A stretch of DNA of 64,000 nucleotides, taken from Flectonema sp. DT1601. Its lineage: Eukaryota > Euglenozoa > Diplonemea > Diplonemida > Diplonemidae. Positions within the stretch are counted from its first letter, which is position 1; the number at the start of each line of letters is the position of its first letter. The position numbers were made by a program, and so were the translations under genes. The notes under the pieces were generated by a model. It saw nothing but the letters and a program-made list of their open reading frames with translations. It did no database searches and was not told where the DNA came from. The stretch is taken from positions 372,001 through 436,000 of the forward strand of contig OZ025846.1 of assembly GCA_964019425.1 (NCBI GenBank), in the 5' to 3' direction. Below are positions 1-11,887 of this stretch, in pieces.

Positions 1-461
1 CAACTCAGGATATATTACAACAGATGAGTATTGTGCTTGGAAAGAAAGATGTTGACAGTAGTGCTGTTCAGAAATACTTTACGAAGAGATACGAAGATGA
101 TGTTCAAAATAATAAGACAACCGGTATATCCGGTGATTGGTTCACTCCTGAACAAGAACAGTACCACGATTTCCTGATTTCTGTAGCTTTGGAAGCTCGT
201 AGAGCGTTCGACAGTCGGCATCACGGCACTAAAAGTGACACTGATATGAATAGAAAAGAGTTTATTCAAAAATGGTGCTTTGAACTACTTCGTCTTTCTT
301 TAGATGTTCCTTGTAGTGAACTAGCTTATTATGAGAGGGATTCATGGCAACAACGAGATCGGACTGATGAGTTTGAGTCAATCATCGTCGACGACATCGT
401 AGAGCAGCTACTTGATGAGCTCATCACTAACACTTCTGAATGGTTGAGTAAAGTACCCTGA
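1..461 (+). CDS. 3' part of an unrecognised protein gene (5' end outside window)
   Basis: The frame is open from base 3 to a TGA at 459-461, giving 152 visible residues. The ATG at 24 need not be the start, because the frame continues upstream out of the window. The visible part is hydrophilic and mainly helical, and ends in an acidic segment (ESIIVDDIVEQLLDEL) followed by a short tail. Acidic amphipathic tails of this kind close many cytoskeletal and ciliary proteins, but I do not recognise a family and assign no function. Downstream lies T-rich DNA typical of the intergenic spacers here. Confidence 0.6.
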   Translation, partial: TQDILQQMSIVLGKKDVDSSAVQKYFTKRYEDDVQNNKTTGISGDWFTPEQEQYHDFLISVALEARRAFDSRHHGTKSDTDMNRKEFIQKWCFELLRLSLDVPCSELAYYERDSWQQRDRTDEFESIIVDDIVEQLLDELITNTSEWLSKVP

Positions 462-1252
462 GCTTTAAAGTCTCTCGACAATATACTTCAATTGATTTTT
501 TTTTTTTTTTTTCCTCTAGAAAATTTCCCTTCCCAAGTCATGTGTTCTTATTTAAGTTTTTTTTTTTTTTATATTCTCACGGCTACTAACGCACCTCTTT
601 TAGAAAGTTGGTGACATACTTTTTTCAGTCTTTTTTTTTTTTACTTACTTATTTATGTGTGTTCCTGTTATGTTAATCTTAACAAAGTATCAATTGCAGT
701 TGTTGTAAAAGAGAAGATATATGAAAAAAAAAAAAAAAAAAATTAGAATCATAAAACTAATGTCGTTTTTTTCTTTGAATAAATGCCTCCAGTTTGACTT
801 CTATGTCACACATGTCGCATGCTCTGCCTCTCGTGAGTTCTTCTTACGGAAGCAAGTTATCATCCTTAGAAGGTTCTTCTGTTCCGGTCAATAATTCTTT
901 TTTAATTAGGAATTTTGTTGCCTTACCCATATTTAGACTTGGGGGTTAACATGATTTTTCTGTTCCTTCTTTTTTTTTTTTTTTTTCCCCTTTTTTCTTT
1001 TTTTTTTTCTTTTTAATTGTATGATTATTTGGTTAAATTTGTTACTGTTTGAGTGGTTGTGAATTTTTTGAAAAAAAAAAAATTGAAATGATTATATTTT
1101 TTTTTTTCCCCCCATCCAATCAGATGAGAAGACATAGATGAGGACTGATTTTGAAAAGTTAAGTATGGAGGAGGCTACCTGTTTTATTATCACTATTCTC
1201 AAAGGGTTGTCTAAAAATACAAATAATAATAATAATAATAATAATAATATAA
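462..1252. other. Intergenic spacer, T-rich, with candidate splice acceptor
   Basis: No coding signal is seen. The spacer holds several T tracts of 11-18 bases and an A tract at 724-741. A run of T and C at about 1098-1115 leads to an AG at 1121-1122, a plausible trans-splice acceptor for the next gene. An ATG directly after that AG (1123) would open a five-codon upstream ORF. An (AAT)n run lies just before the gene start at 1253. Confidence 0.5.
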
Positions 1253-4200
1253 ATGGAAGATACCCATTTTCAGAATAAGGGAATATCAGAAGAGCAATGC
1301 CTACGACAACACAAAAAAGACTATCCAGATTCTCTGGCTTTTGCTGATATTGGTACTGTTCATGAAGACGTGAACTTGTCGAGAGATGAGCGAATATTCG
1401 AATTCGAGTTAGAAAAATCGATTCAAAAAGTAACCGACACGATTAACTTACGAAGAGAAATCTATTCATCAGTTGAAGGTAGGAAGGAGTTACCGACATT
1501 CACGGAAGTTAAGTCGGCAGAGAAACAGAGAAAACTTCGTGAAGAAATAATAAAAGACACAACGCAACCATTGCAATGTGAACATCCACAGAAATTAAGT
1601 GACATCATATTTAAGGAAGTCTCACTGTCAACTGAACCAAAGAATAGTAAGGAATTCTTAGTAGGGCTACTACTTCCTTTTTATGAAGAAAGACTTTCAT
1701 CTATATCACTCACTCGCGAGAGACTTCTATACAGATGGGCGAGATACTGCGGTAGTACTGAGCTCTTAGCTCGTACAGATGTCTTGTTGGAAAAAAGACT
1801 TTCTAGTTTGAGTCGAGAATATCTATTTTTACAATCTGCTTACAGCAATCTCCTCACCTTACATGAGAATTACAGTTCTGAAACTTCATCATACAAAGAT
1901 AAGATTGACATTCAAACAGTAAGACCTTTGAAGACTTCACCAGAAAATTCAAAACCATCTGGTCCAGACATCGATCTAATACGAGTTTGGATAAATAATT
2001 TCTCACACAAATCATTAATCACACGTAGGTATCGAAGGTTCGAACTAAAATGTAAGTGGTTAGCAATAACAAAAAGATATGAAATAACTCAACCCATATT
2101 CAATAGAGCTGTCGAACATGCAAAGGGAACCCTCGACACCACAACTGATAACGTGATTCCCAAATTGGCGCTAACAGACGAAGAAATAGAATCGGTTTTG
2201 GAAGAATTATCGACGTCGTTTAAGATTTCGAGGGTTAACGATGATTCACAAGAGTATTCTTATGTTGTTAATAAAAGGTTTTCAGCGATATTTTCGAGTC
2301 AATGTCAGGCTTTTGAATTCTTACCCTACGAACTGGCTGCTAAAACCAGAACGTCAAACAACCGAAATGCAGCAGATGCTGACGCTGAAGGTCCTTCTGA
2401 TAGTTCATTCAAACAGAGTGTTCCGTATGTGAAAACTTTCTTAGTACACAGTACATGGCTGCCTTATGAATCTAAAATTACATGTCGTGGAAAACAATCT
2501 CCTGAAGTTGAAGCAGTCAGATGTCGTCTTCACAGTAACGGTGGATACGTTGACAGTTCACTCCGTGTGGAATTAGGATTTCTAGCTGAAACTGACTCGC
2601 AGTACGTTACAAAAAGACTTCGTGACCAGGCAGCAACACACGTCGAACGAGCCACCGTCGCATCAAACACGAGCATGAAAGACGACAGAGGAAACCATTC
2701 AGTTGGAGCTCAGGAGAGTTCAGCAATTCCAGGACCATCTCCTCATAAGAAACAGGCGTTGTATTTTCTTCGATATATTAGAATTCGTGAATTCAGAAGA
2801 CGTCTCCTCGACACCCTCAACTACTATGCTTCTTTAAGAAGGAGGCTTTGTCTTGATAGTTATGGATACGCTTCGAGTTCAGTGGGTTCAACTTCTGCAA
2901 AATTTTCAAAAAAATTAAGAAGCGGATTTCAACCTGACAAACAAAGTACCAACTTAGTTAAGAAATTCGTATCTGAGACATCAGTCAGATACGGGATCAA
3001 CGACACAGAATCATCGTATACATCAAGGATACTTCAATTCAACTTAAACTGCGCTGACAGATCAAGTGTTGACGAAGAACCACAACAACCAGAAGTTGAC
3101 AAAAACGATCCAAACGGAACCAGCGATTCAACCGATGCTACGTACCAAGAAGCTGCATTCTACAAAGAAGCGGAATTACAGAATCGAGATGACACATATC
3201 GAGTGACAGGTTTGATCTTTTATTATTATTTCCTATTCGAAAAAAAAAAAACGAAAACAAAACAAAACAAAACAGGGAAATCAATTTCTGTCATCGACAG
3301 ATTTGGGAATTCTGTAATGTACACAGTGGCTCTACAGGATTTGGAAGACTTAGAAAACGAATTATTACTAACAGCCTCTCATTATCTGACAGTAACTCCA
3401 CTGTCAACAACTGGACAAGATGTCGATAGAGCAGCCGTGTTAGAGGACATATTCGAATCTGAAACATGGTTTCAATCATCAAAACGAAAAGTGATCGATA
3501 CCTACATGGAAGCTTATGAACATTGCGGTACTGCAGATGAACAAATAAAACTCTCGAATTTAATTTTCGAAGAGATGATAAAGCGTCCTTTGCTTGACCT
3601 ATCTCACGGGTATTTCATTTACTCGTATACAGCTGAAACGATAAGTAATGAATTGCAGTATTCTCTTCTTAGAGATATTATTAATTGTCAGATTGCTGAT
3701 GAGAAGAAAATTACTTCAAATTTATATAAAAACACGGCAAGGAAAGACTGGTTGTCGTACGGTGGATTTCCAGAACAAAGTGTCCATGATACTAGATTGT
3801 ATCAACATCTATTTCCTGGGTCATCAGTAGTTAACGTGTTGGAATTTTACGGAAGTCTTTCGAGCATTGCAAGTGTCCCTAAACTGTTAAACGAGCTCAC
3901 CCGCACTATTTGCAGTAAATTCTCTGTTAGAGGTGCTGAAATGTCAAATGTGAAGCAACACATCCTGCAACTTATGATTGTGGAGTGGAAGGTTTGTATT
4001 TATCTTCTCTCTTATGTTTCAAAGGTAGTACTTGCAACCCTCTGTGCTGCTTGTCATGTGTTATTGCTCTCCTCATACGTGATTGAGCGAAATATCCAAA
4101 TTCCATTCCCAACAATATTCCCACACAGGTACTTACAGAGGAAGAAAGAGTACAACGACAACTTCAGGGTGCTCATCTAAAGTCAGAAGAGGATGATAAA

Positions 4201-7200
4201 TCTTTCGTAGATGATGCCGACAGTGTAGATTCTATCATTGGTGAGCTCGTAGCTGAGAACTCAACAGATGACAACTCCGCAACAAAATCACAACAAACCC
4301 GCCAACTTTGGTTTGACGCAGTTGAAATAATCTTAAATAGAACTGCGCTAATGTCTGAACTCTATGAGACAGAGATTCTTTATAATTTACACCGAAAACA
4401 GGGAATGGTTTGTGGAGTTGAAGTTCGAAGATTTCAATTCGAAAGCATTGATTTTGAAACCCGCAAGACTGTCGCTGAAATTGATGAGTTCGATCACGAT
4501 TCTGTTGACATGTCAGAGGTACTCGCTCTACGAGTTGAATATTTAAGTAAACTTGCTGTTGGTGAATTCGATCAATCACTTGCCCAGTTTGACTTTCACA
4601 CATTTCAAGGAGTTAAGAGAATCCTCTCGTTTTCGACTTTAGACCTCCGAAGAGCTCTAACAGTGCAGGTGACTCAAAGAAATGTTCTCATCTCTGCTTG
4701 TCTTTATAATCAATCTCCTATTGATGCTCACTACTGTCAAGTTGCTGCTGAGAAGATTAAGTCTTCGACAGCTTCGGTTGATCCGAAAACTGAAAAACCT
4801 AATACATTTGTAACCCAACCAGAAGGATTCACCAAATCAAGAACCAGAGCAAGCCGATTCGCTCAAGGAATTATGCAGAAGACCTCAGCTGCTAATCCTC
4901 CAGTGTCAGTTCCAATTAAGTTGGGTGTCTTGTCAGAAGATTTTCCTTCGTGGCCAGCTGAGGCAGGAGCAATTGGTATGTACAGCAAAAACACTTCTAA
5001 TTCAAGTATTTAAACCCGTTGTCAATAATAATAATAAAAACCACATCAGGTGAACAACAATTACAAGGTCTATTCGTTTCAGTAAATCAAATTAAATCAA
5101 CTCACCGACGAAACCTTTTGGAGCAACTCAACACCCGAACCTCAGAAATTCTAAGAGCGAAACGACCAGAGCTACTCCGAAAGAAAATGAAAGAACTGAA
5201 ACACCTTTTGATAGATGACTACTGTCTTAATATAATAACATGTGTGATACCACTCATACTGAAATGGGAAACCGTAGAGTTGTGCAGAGACATACGATCC
5301 GCTTGTCATAGTGTCCCAGGACTTCACGCAAAGAGTGAAAACGCACTTTTTACATTTGGTGGAAGTAAAGATTTGATAGAAACAACAGCTAGTGGTACAA
5401 CGTACAGCAGAAATAAGAATCCGAGCAGTCAATTAAACGACGGCACTGGTAGGTGTCTCGTAACAAAAGATGGTCGCATAGAAGACGCTTGGTATATACC
5501 TCATCTTATTCAGGTTTATAATTTGTGTATTTGGGATCCTCGAGATGATGTCAGAGACTTTTCTGATCGCAAGAATCAAATTTCAAAAGACAGAAAAGCA
5601 GCAACGACAGCAACTGATGACGGTATTTCTTCTCACTGTCACTCTTCAGATATCCCAACCAGTTTATTAACAATAAAGTATTTAGGAATAATGAGTAGTG
5701 GTCTACATAACTTACTTTGTATTGTCTTACTTTGCAAGGCGTTGTCAAAACTTAACTATTCGTCGCTTGCAGTGACGTCTGGTAGTGAAACTGGATCTTG
5801 TTTCGATGGTGTTGCGAAGGAAATAAAAAAAATCCAACTGGAATCCGAGCTGCTATCTGACCCTTCTGATCCCCGATCGGTCACAGAGATATTATCTGCC
5901 GCACATGAAACTTTGTTTTTGAAATTGTATTTGGCGACGTCTGGGTTGAAAAAACAACTTTTATTTGGAAAAAATGAAAAGAATTCCGCTGCCCTTGTGG
6001 ATGCTGACATTGAGGACTTGCAAACAGCGAATGGAGGAATCTCGTCAACCAATAAAGACTTTGAAAATATTTCAAAAATAACAACAACATCACTGCGATA
6101 CAACACTTCAATGACTCCAAACTCAACATTCAGAGCAATGAAGTATCGTCTTGATAATGTCACAGCTGAAACTGCATTGAAGAATGAAGCAGGTCAGAGT
6201 GATTTAAGTTCCTCTCGAGAACAGTCAGAGATGCTGGCTTTAAATAATAATTTTTATGAAGTGTTATGTGAACCAAGATATCATGTAGTTCCTGAGACAA
6301 CAAGAATGCCATGGCTGAGTGGTGTTCTTCTTCGATTGTCAGATGTCGACAGAACTTTAGTCCAACAAGAAATAACATCTCTTGAACAATATCTATCAGA
6401 AGTTAGAAGTGATGCGAGTCTCATAGAGGAAATAACATCTGGAATTCGTAATGGAGGAAAACATGTTAGGGATCAAACTGTCGCGATCGCAAAGGCTGGT
6501 GTTCTGGCTCTTCAGTTAAACTACCAACGCGACGAACTAAAAACACTTTACTGCGTTTATCTTCCGCACCTACTTAAACATGGAAACACTACAACTTTAC
6601 CTGATGAGTCCTTAAGTGATGAGGATGCCTTTCGTATGGTCATTGGTAAGGCACGTACTCAGTACGAACTTGATCTTCAAGAGAGGTCTGATGAGAATCA
6701 CTCTCGTGGAGGTGCTTCGAAATCGAGACGTAAAAAACGAACAGAAGTTGGTCTTCGTCGCAAACAAGTTGTGCTGCTAAGTCAAGAAGTTAATAAGATG
6801 CTTCTTCAAGAAAGTATTACTCACATGAAGTCAACGCAAGAAAATTTAAACGCCGGACTAATTGCTGCTGTGTCTCACCCAACTGAGTCTATCAGACCAT
6901 CAAACTCATCAGAACAGCACTCTACTAAATTATTAATGTTTAATGAGTTCCATTCAACTGTAATGACAAGAGCTGTAACACTCAGACAGGAGGGTAATGA
7001 ATGTCCAGTTTATCAAATACCAGAAAACCTTTTATGTCTTGCTATTGATCAGCTTGGATCTTCTCTCCGACAGTGGAATGTAAATCACTTACAGGATATC
7101 GCACAGGCAAGTGATTCAATCATCCAACAGCATCGCCATGCACTGTTCCTCGCAGAGCAAAGGATACTACAAACTGAAAGGCTACGTGAACTTGACAAAA

Positions 7201-8480
7201 AAGCTCTTTCAAGAATGGTAGCTGCACGGTTTAATGATGAGAAATACAATCTCATTCACAAAAAGAACGTCCTTCAAAAGCGAACTGAAGAACTGAAGTC
7301 TAAGCTAGCTCAGGTTGAAGTGATTGTGAGAGAAGCCGTCAAGAGTGAGTATGACGAGGAAGTGACGAAATTACAAAATGAAATATCGTTATTGCAAGCA
7401 CAGTTCAGAGATCACAAGAAAAAACTCTACAGAGAAATGCAAATAAACCTCGAAGAGATAAAACGACACGCAATGATGTCAATTGGAAAATCAGAAATTG
7501 CCCCTCTACACATGAAGAGACAAGCTCTCAGAATTGCCATAAATGACGAGGAAGCCAACAAACTAAAAGAGCAAAACAGTGAACTACACATGACGGTTAC
7601 GAAACTGAAGATTTGGTACGAAATGCGACTCAGCAGGATGGATAATTTTTATCAAAAGAAAATTGATGCTCTGGAAAAGGAGAAGTTGGAAACCTCTGGT
7701 AGATATTGGGGTGATAAGGAACACGTTGAAGAGAAAGAAGAATTAATGCGACAACAGCTGCACGCAACGCAAAAGAACTTATCGGCGACTGAAATGGAAG
7801 TTGAACAACTACTCAGAGATCTCGACTTACAAGAGAAGAAAAAGAAACATTTAGTAGCCTGGAAGGTAGCCCACAGCAGACTTCTTGAAGACGTCGCTCG
7901 TAAGACAAAACGATACGAGAAATATGAAAGACAGGATATGGACAAACTTCTTCGAACGTTGGAAAAGGACGAGAAAACTCCCGGCGCAAGCAAAACTACA
8001 CCAGCCCAACCACCAGTATCACCTGTCCCAAATCAGACTGCTGGTTCAGATGTCGTCGTCTCAAAGGAAATCCTAAAGTTGAAAGAAGAAGTTCGCAGAG
8101 AACGTCGTCTCAAATCAAAGGCATTTCAAAAACTAACTGAACTTCGTGAAGATCAGGACACTTTAACTGACGAAATGGTTTGGCAGAAAAAATATTTTCA
8201 GTGCGCATCAGAGCTTCAAAAGACTCTTCGTGACGTTCAGCAGTACAAAGATCACATCATTCAAAATGGAATAACACTTCCAACTCTGACATCAGAGACA
8301 CCATCAATAATACCTGAAGACCGTAGTAGTACTTCAGCTAGTAAGAATCTACCACCAGTTTCTATATCACCAGAACTGACTAGAGTCGGATCTGCTCCTG
8401 GAAGTAGAAACGAGCCCAGAGTGCTACCAAGACGACCTTCAACATCAACTCCTACACAGAGAAGAATCATAAAGCGGTAG
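1253..8480 (+). CDS. Large coiled-coil protein, four exons, possibly CCDC162-like
   Basis: Exons are 1253-3209, 3276-3991, 4129-4975 and 5050-8480. The three GT-AG introns (66, 137 and 74 bp) keep phase and join into 2,316 residues. The N-terminal third is helical, including a stretch around residues 130-180 with regularly spaced aromatic and Arg residues. Two central regions are less ordered. Residues about 1860-2250 form a long heptad-rich coiled coil, and the tail is Ser/Pro-rich. The size, the helical N-terminus and the C-terminal coil recall the CCDC162 (DUF4549) family of flagellated eukaryotes, but this is recall from pattern and not an alignment. If right, a ciliary or centriolar role is likely. 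Intron 1 is a multiple of three and stop-free, so its retention would only insert 22 residues. Stop is TAG. Confidence 0.75.
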
Positions 8481-9327
8481 GGACTTTACTTTTTCGTTAT
8501 CACTCCTTTCTACTGGTACACTCCTGTGTAACCATTCCGGGCTTTGTGGTCTGATCTTGAGTGAAGGATGTTTAAGTACTGTAACCTTCTTGTTGGCCAT
8601 TTCTGTTTTTTTTTATTGTTGTTGGCAAGTCCCCCTTATTGGCTTTGCAGAAAAACCACTTTTTTTTTGTATTATTTCATTTAATTTATTCTTTTTTTAA
8701 CATTTTTAACCTTACAGGCAACAGGGGTGTCGTGAGAACGATGCTGAATGTCTAACATTTTTTTTTTCTTTTCTTTTTAAGTATTGTTACAATTGATTGA
8801 TACTGATGCAACACTGCCGAACCATTATTGAATGCTTTGTCGACGATGATTCTCCCACTTCTTTGATGGACGGGGTGTTGTAAAGTACAAGTCTGAAATA
8901 AAAAAACATAAATTTGTAATCGCTTTTTTTTTGCTCGACCTCCTTGCAATTACCACAACTAGTCTGGGCTTGAAAGTATTGTATTTATGTTCTTGGGTGT
9001 GAGGAAGTATCGCGAGCTGCTTCTCTTTTTTACGTTCAGGTTTTTTTTTCATCTCGAAGACATGTTTTACGAGCGAAAGAGAATTGTGGCAGCGTAACGT
9101 TAACACCCTTACTTTATAGGCTTGTTTCCGGTTGCGCACAAACAAAAACAAAGTGTGAGAATTATTTAGTGAGGTGCCGATTCTTTTTTTTTTTTTTTTT
9201 TTAGTTTTGTTGGGTAATAATGATATATAACGTTATGTACTTGTTGGGGAAATGAACTCTCATATTTGTACAGATATAAACAACAATAACAAACATGTAC
9301 CAAGAACTGATAAGCTAACTATTTCTA
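8481..9327. other. Intergenic spacer
   Basis: T-rich spacer without a credible gene. T tracts lie at about 8757-8767 and 9185-9202. A short pyrimidine-containing stretch ending in CAG at 9271-9273 is the likely trans-splice acceptor for the BAH-domain gene. Minus-strand open frames here are short and low in complexity. Confidence 0.5.
9295..9318 (+). promoter_or_regulatory. Short upstream ORF before the BAH gene
   Basis: If the leader is attached at the CAG ending at 9273, the first AUG is at 9295, not 9328. It opens a seven-residue ORF ending in TAA at 9316-9318, ten bases before the main ATG. Such a uORF would reduce initiation at the main start. Its relevance depends on the true 5' end. 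Confidence 0.4.
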
Positions 9328-11622
9328 ATGTTTATTGACGTTGATATCGATCACCACGATGGAATTGTTCCACTCCCATCACCAGCATACCAAGGGCTCC
9401 CACAAGTAAAGGGAGAAGCCGGACTCACATTTGAAAATGATCTGATGCCTCAGTTGAGTGACCCAAGACCTCAAACAATAACCCCTGCAGTTAGTAGCCA
9501 CGATGTTGGATCTCCTCAGGATCCAGTCGTTGTGTTTTCTTATTTCGAACCAACCGAAATAAGTGTTGGCCCTGCTAGAGCCGTCATTCTCCCTCCATGT
9601 GCCTGCCAAGATCCGTCACGAACTCCAGAAGAAAATATAAAAGGGCAACTACAAAACAATGAATGGAAGAATAGACTTAAAGGCCTGCCTGGTTCAGTAT
9701 TTGGAAGCAGCAAACGGGCACACAGCAAGTCGCAGTTCTCAGACGTATTAGCTGAAATTCGAAACAAAGTAACTGGTAAAGGCGGAGTTCCACTCTCTAG
9801 AAAGCTGCCTGCATCGTCAAAGAGAAATCAATCACTACTAGTTAAGTCTTCCGCAGAGATTGGTTGTTTTTCAGTACATAAGCTAATGCAGTGCATGGTA
9901 GATGCCTCGTTTACAATGGATGATGCTGCTGAGGATTTCATGTACCTATCATTATTTAGACTTGAAATTGCTCAGGGTGTCTATACCACTCCTCCACAAT
10001 TAGTCCTCTCTTTGAGAAGAAGAATCGACTTACTGACCTCAAGCAAGGACACAGCAAGGGGAATGCAGATCTTACACAGATTAGACTCAGTTTGGAGAAC
10101 ATGGCGGCTTTGCTGGATCACTCGTCCATTTGGTAACTGTCGTATAGGAATAGAAGGTATGGCTGATAGAGACGAAGCTCACAGATTAAGAACAACTGAT
10201 GCACAAAAGCTACTTACAGATCGTTTTCTATATGGAGCCGGTGACATAGAAGACGAAGAGGATGACATACCTGCAGGAGGTGATGGAAAACTTCGAATAA
10301 CTCAGGCTGCAGAATTGTGTTTGCAATCCCCAGAAGCATACCCTTGTTTTATTGTAAGGTCAGCTTTAGGTTCTCTTAACTTAACTGATAGATATCACGT
10401 TGTCTTTAAGAAGTTGACTTCAAAATTGGATGTCGGAGCGTCGACCTCTCGGGTGGTGTTCGTCCGTAATTGGGCGATCCCTTTCATCGATGTCCCTCCA
10501 AGGTTTATCGTTCCCGCATTGACTGATCAAAAAACAGCTGAAGATCAAATTCAAAACAAAAAAGTTACAAAGAAAGCCAAACCGACGGGAAATTCACCGC
10601 CACCCACAAGGGGGGTTTATTGGACGGGAAATGCTATTGAGGGAGCTACAAAAGGACGAAAATACTACCAGTCGGTGATTTCTACAAACGGTCTTAACTT
10701 TGATGTTGGTTGCGACGTTATAGTCAACGAACCAGCTCAGAAGAAACCCGTTAGTGCGAAGTCTCTAATTGACAGCAGGACTATCGGGCGTCTCATTTCA
10801 TTATACGAATCCACCACCGATCATGTTAAGCATGCTGTAATCAGGCAGTGGGTATCCCCGAAAGTTGCAAAAAGAAAACTACCAAAAGGTCAAAAAGGAG
10901 AAGATTTCAAAGACTGGGAAATGCTTGCAAGCAACAGTTTAAAAACAATACCAGCAGACAGACTGGGCTTCTTATTAGAAGTGAGATCTGCAGCTGGATC
11001 AGGAGTGTTGACGCTGCCAATAATAATTGATCAACCAGTTGACGATGTGTATGAGAACTCACACACTATGACTGATCTCCAACCTGCAGAGTCAGACACG
11101 TGGCAGACTGGAACTGTCACTGGAGGGGTTCCAATTCTTAAATTAATTTGCACTCGATTGTTATCCCAAAAGAATGTAACGTACTTGTCTGCTGCACAGC
11201 CTCCTCCTCCAGAGGGATCAGAATTAAGTGGTGGTAGTAAGAGTGTTGTTGAGTTGGATTTTAAAAAACCACCGGGTAGAGACACTCCAACTCCTGTTGT
11301 TCGAAAAATATCATTGAGGAGGAGAAACACACCAACAATTGGTGTTAAGGCGGAACCAGTTAAATCGGAGGCCACACCACCACCGGGTGGCAGTTCAAAT
11401 AAAACAGAATCCGCTACACCTCCCCCTTTAAACTTCTCTGAAATTATATCTGCTAGTGGGACCCTTCCTGCTGGCACTCTGTCTCTTCGAAATCGAGTGC
11501 AACCTCCTACCGTGCCACCAGCAACTAACCCACCTGAGGGCAACAAGGAAAAAAGACCTTCTGAAACCCCTGGAGCGCCTCGGAAGGTTATAAAATTGCG
11601 ACCTAGTACGTCAACAACATGA
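9328..11622 (+). CDS. BAH-domain protein, probable chromatin factor
   Basis: Single-exon gene of 764 residues. Residues about 428-556 fit a bromo-adjacent homology domain: a start with paired aromatics (RKYYQSV), a central segment FDVGCDVIVNEP resembling the 'vgDcVlv' core, then IGRLISLYE, a basic strand with QWV, and the closing 'ip..rl.fllev' strand. BAH domains bind nucleosomes or histone tails, so a nuclear chromatin role is likely. The region at 190-290 is helical and basic, and the C-terminal 180 residues are Pro/Ser/Thr-rich and probably disordered. ORC1 also carries a BAH domain, but no AAA+ Walker motifs are present, so it is not ORC1. The start is the first ATG giving a long frame; an upstream ORF precedes it. 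Confidence 0.75.
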   Translation: MFIDVDIDHHDGIVPLPSPAYQGLPQVKGEAGLTFENDLMPQLSDPRPQTITPAVSSHDVGSPQDPVVVFSYFEPTEISVGPARAVILPPCACQDPSRTPEENIKGQLQNNEWKNRLKGLPGSVFGSSKRAHSKSQFSDVLAEIRNKVTGKGGVPLSRKLPASSKRNQSLLVKSSAEIGCFSVHKLMQCMVDASFTMDDAAEDFMYLSLFRLEIAQGVYTTPPQLVLSLRRRIDLLTSSKDTARGMQILHRLDSVWRTWRLCWITRPFGNCRIGIEGMADRDEAHRLRTTDAQKLLTDRFLYGAGDIEDEEDDIPAGGDGKLRITQAAELCLQSPEAYPCFIVRSALGSLNLTDRYHVVFKKLTSKLDVGASTSRVVFVRNWAIPFIDVPPRFIVPALTDQKTAEDQIQNKKVTKKAKPTGNSPPPTRGVYWTGNAIEGATKGRKYYQSVISTNGLNFDVGCDVIVNEPAQKKPVSAKSLIDSRTIGRLISLYESTTDHVKHAVIRQWVSPKVAKRKLPKGQKGEDFKDWEMLASNSLKTIPADRLGFLLEVRSAAGSGVLTLPIIIDQPVDDVYENSHTMTDLQPAESDTWQTGTVTGGVPILKLICTRLLSQKNVTYLSAAQPPPPEGSELSGGSKSVVELDFKKPPGRDTPTPVVRKISLRRRNTPTIGVKAEPVKSEATPPPGGSSNKTESATPPPLNFSEIISASGTLPAGTLSLRNRVQPPTVPPATNPPEGNKEKRPSETPGAPRKVIKLRPSTSTT

Positions 11623-11839
11623 TTTCCTTTAAGAACTGTCTCAGCATTAAACAATGTTATTATCCCGTCTTTACGCACGTAATATGGCTAGTAAGCCGTT
11701 GTATTTATATCCGTTCCAAAGACCATTCTTAAGTAGGGCAACGAGTATGTGCAAACGCAAATTATAATCAGCACCTTTCAGAGTTCTCATGAGAGGCTCA
11801 ACCAAAGTTACGAAAACATTTTCCGATGATCGTTAATTA

Positions 11840-11859
11840 CAATTCCCTTCCCCCAATAG
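11840..11859 (+). promoter_or_regulatory. Probable trans-splice acceptor of the SNW gene
   Basis: A C/T tract (CCCTTCCCCC) leads to AATAG at 11855-11859, 28 bases before the ATG at 11888. The intervening leader is A-rich with no earlier ATG. This is the form expected of a spliced-leader addition site and supports 11888 as the true start. Confidence 0.5.
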
Positions 11860-11887
11860 AACCGAATCATAAAAACAAAAACAAACA

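Noticed and set aside
4351-5013. A separate small gene between the two large coiled-coil frames
   Set aside because: Flanking introns with good GT-AG ends and matching phase join it to both neighbours as an exon.
9328-11622. ORC1 replication protein
   Set aside because: BAH domain present, but no AAA+ Walker A/B or sensor motifs and no winged helix seen.
11031-11678. 215-codon minus-strand frame opposite the BAH gene
   Set aside because: Lies opposite Pro/Ser-rich coding sequence, and its composition (Gly/Val-rich) mirrors the sense codons; no motif.
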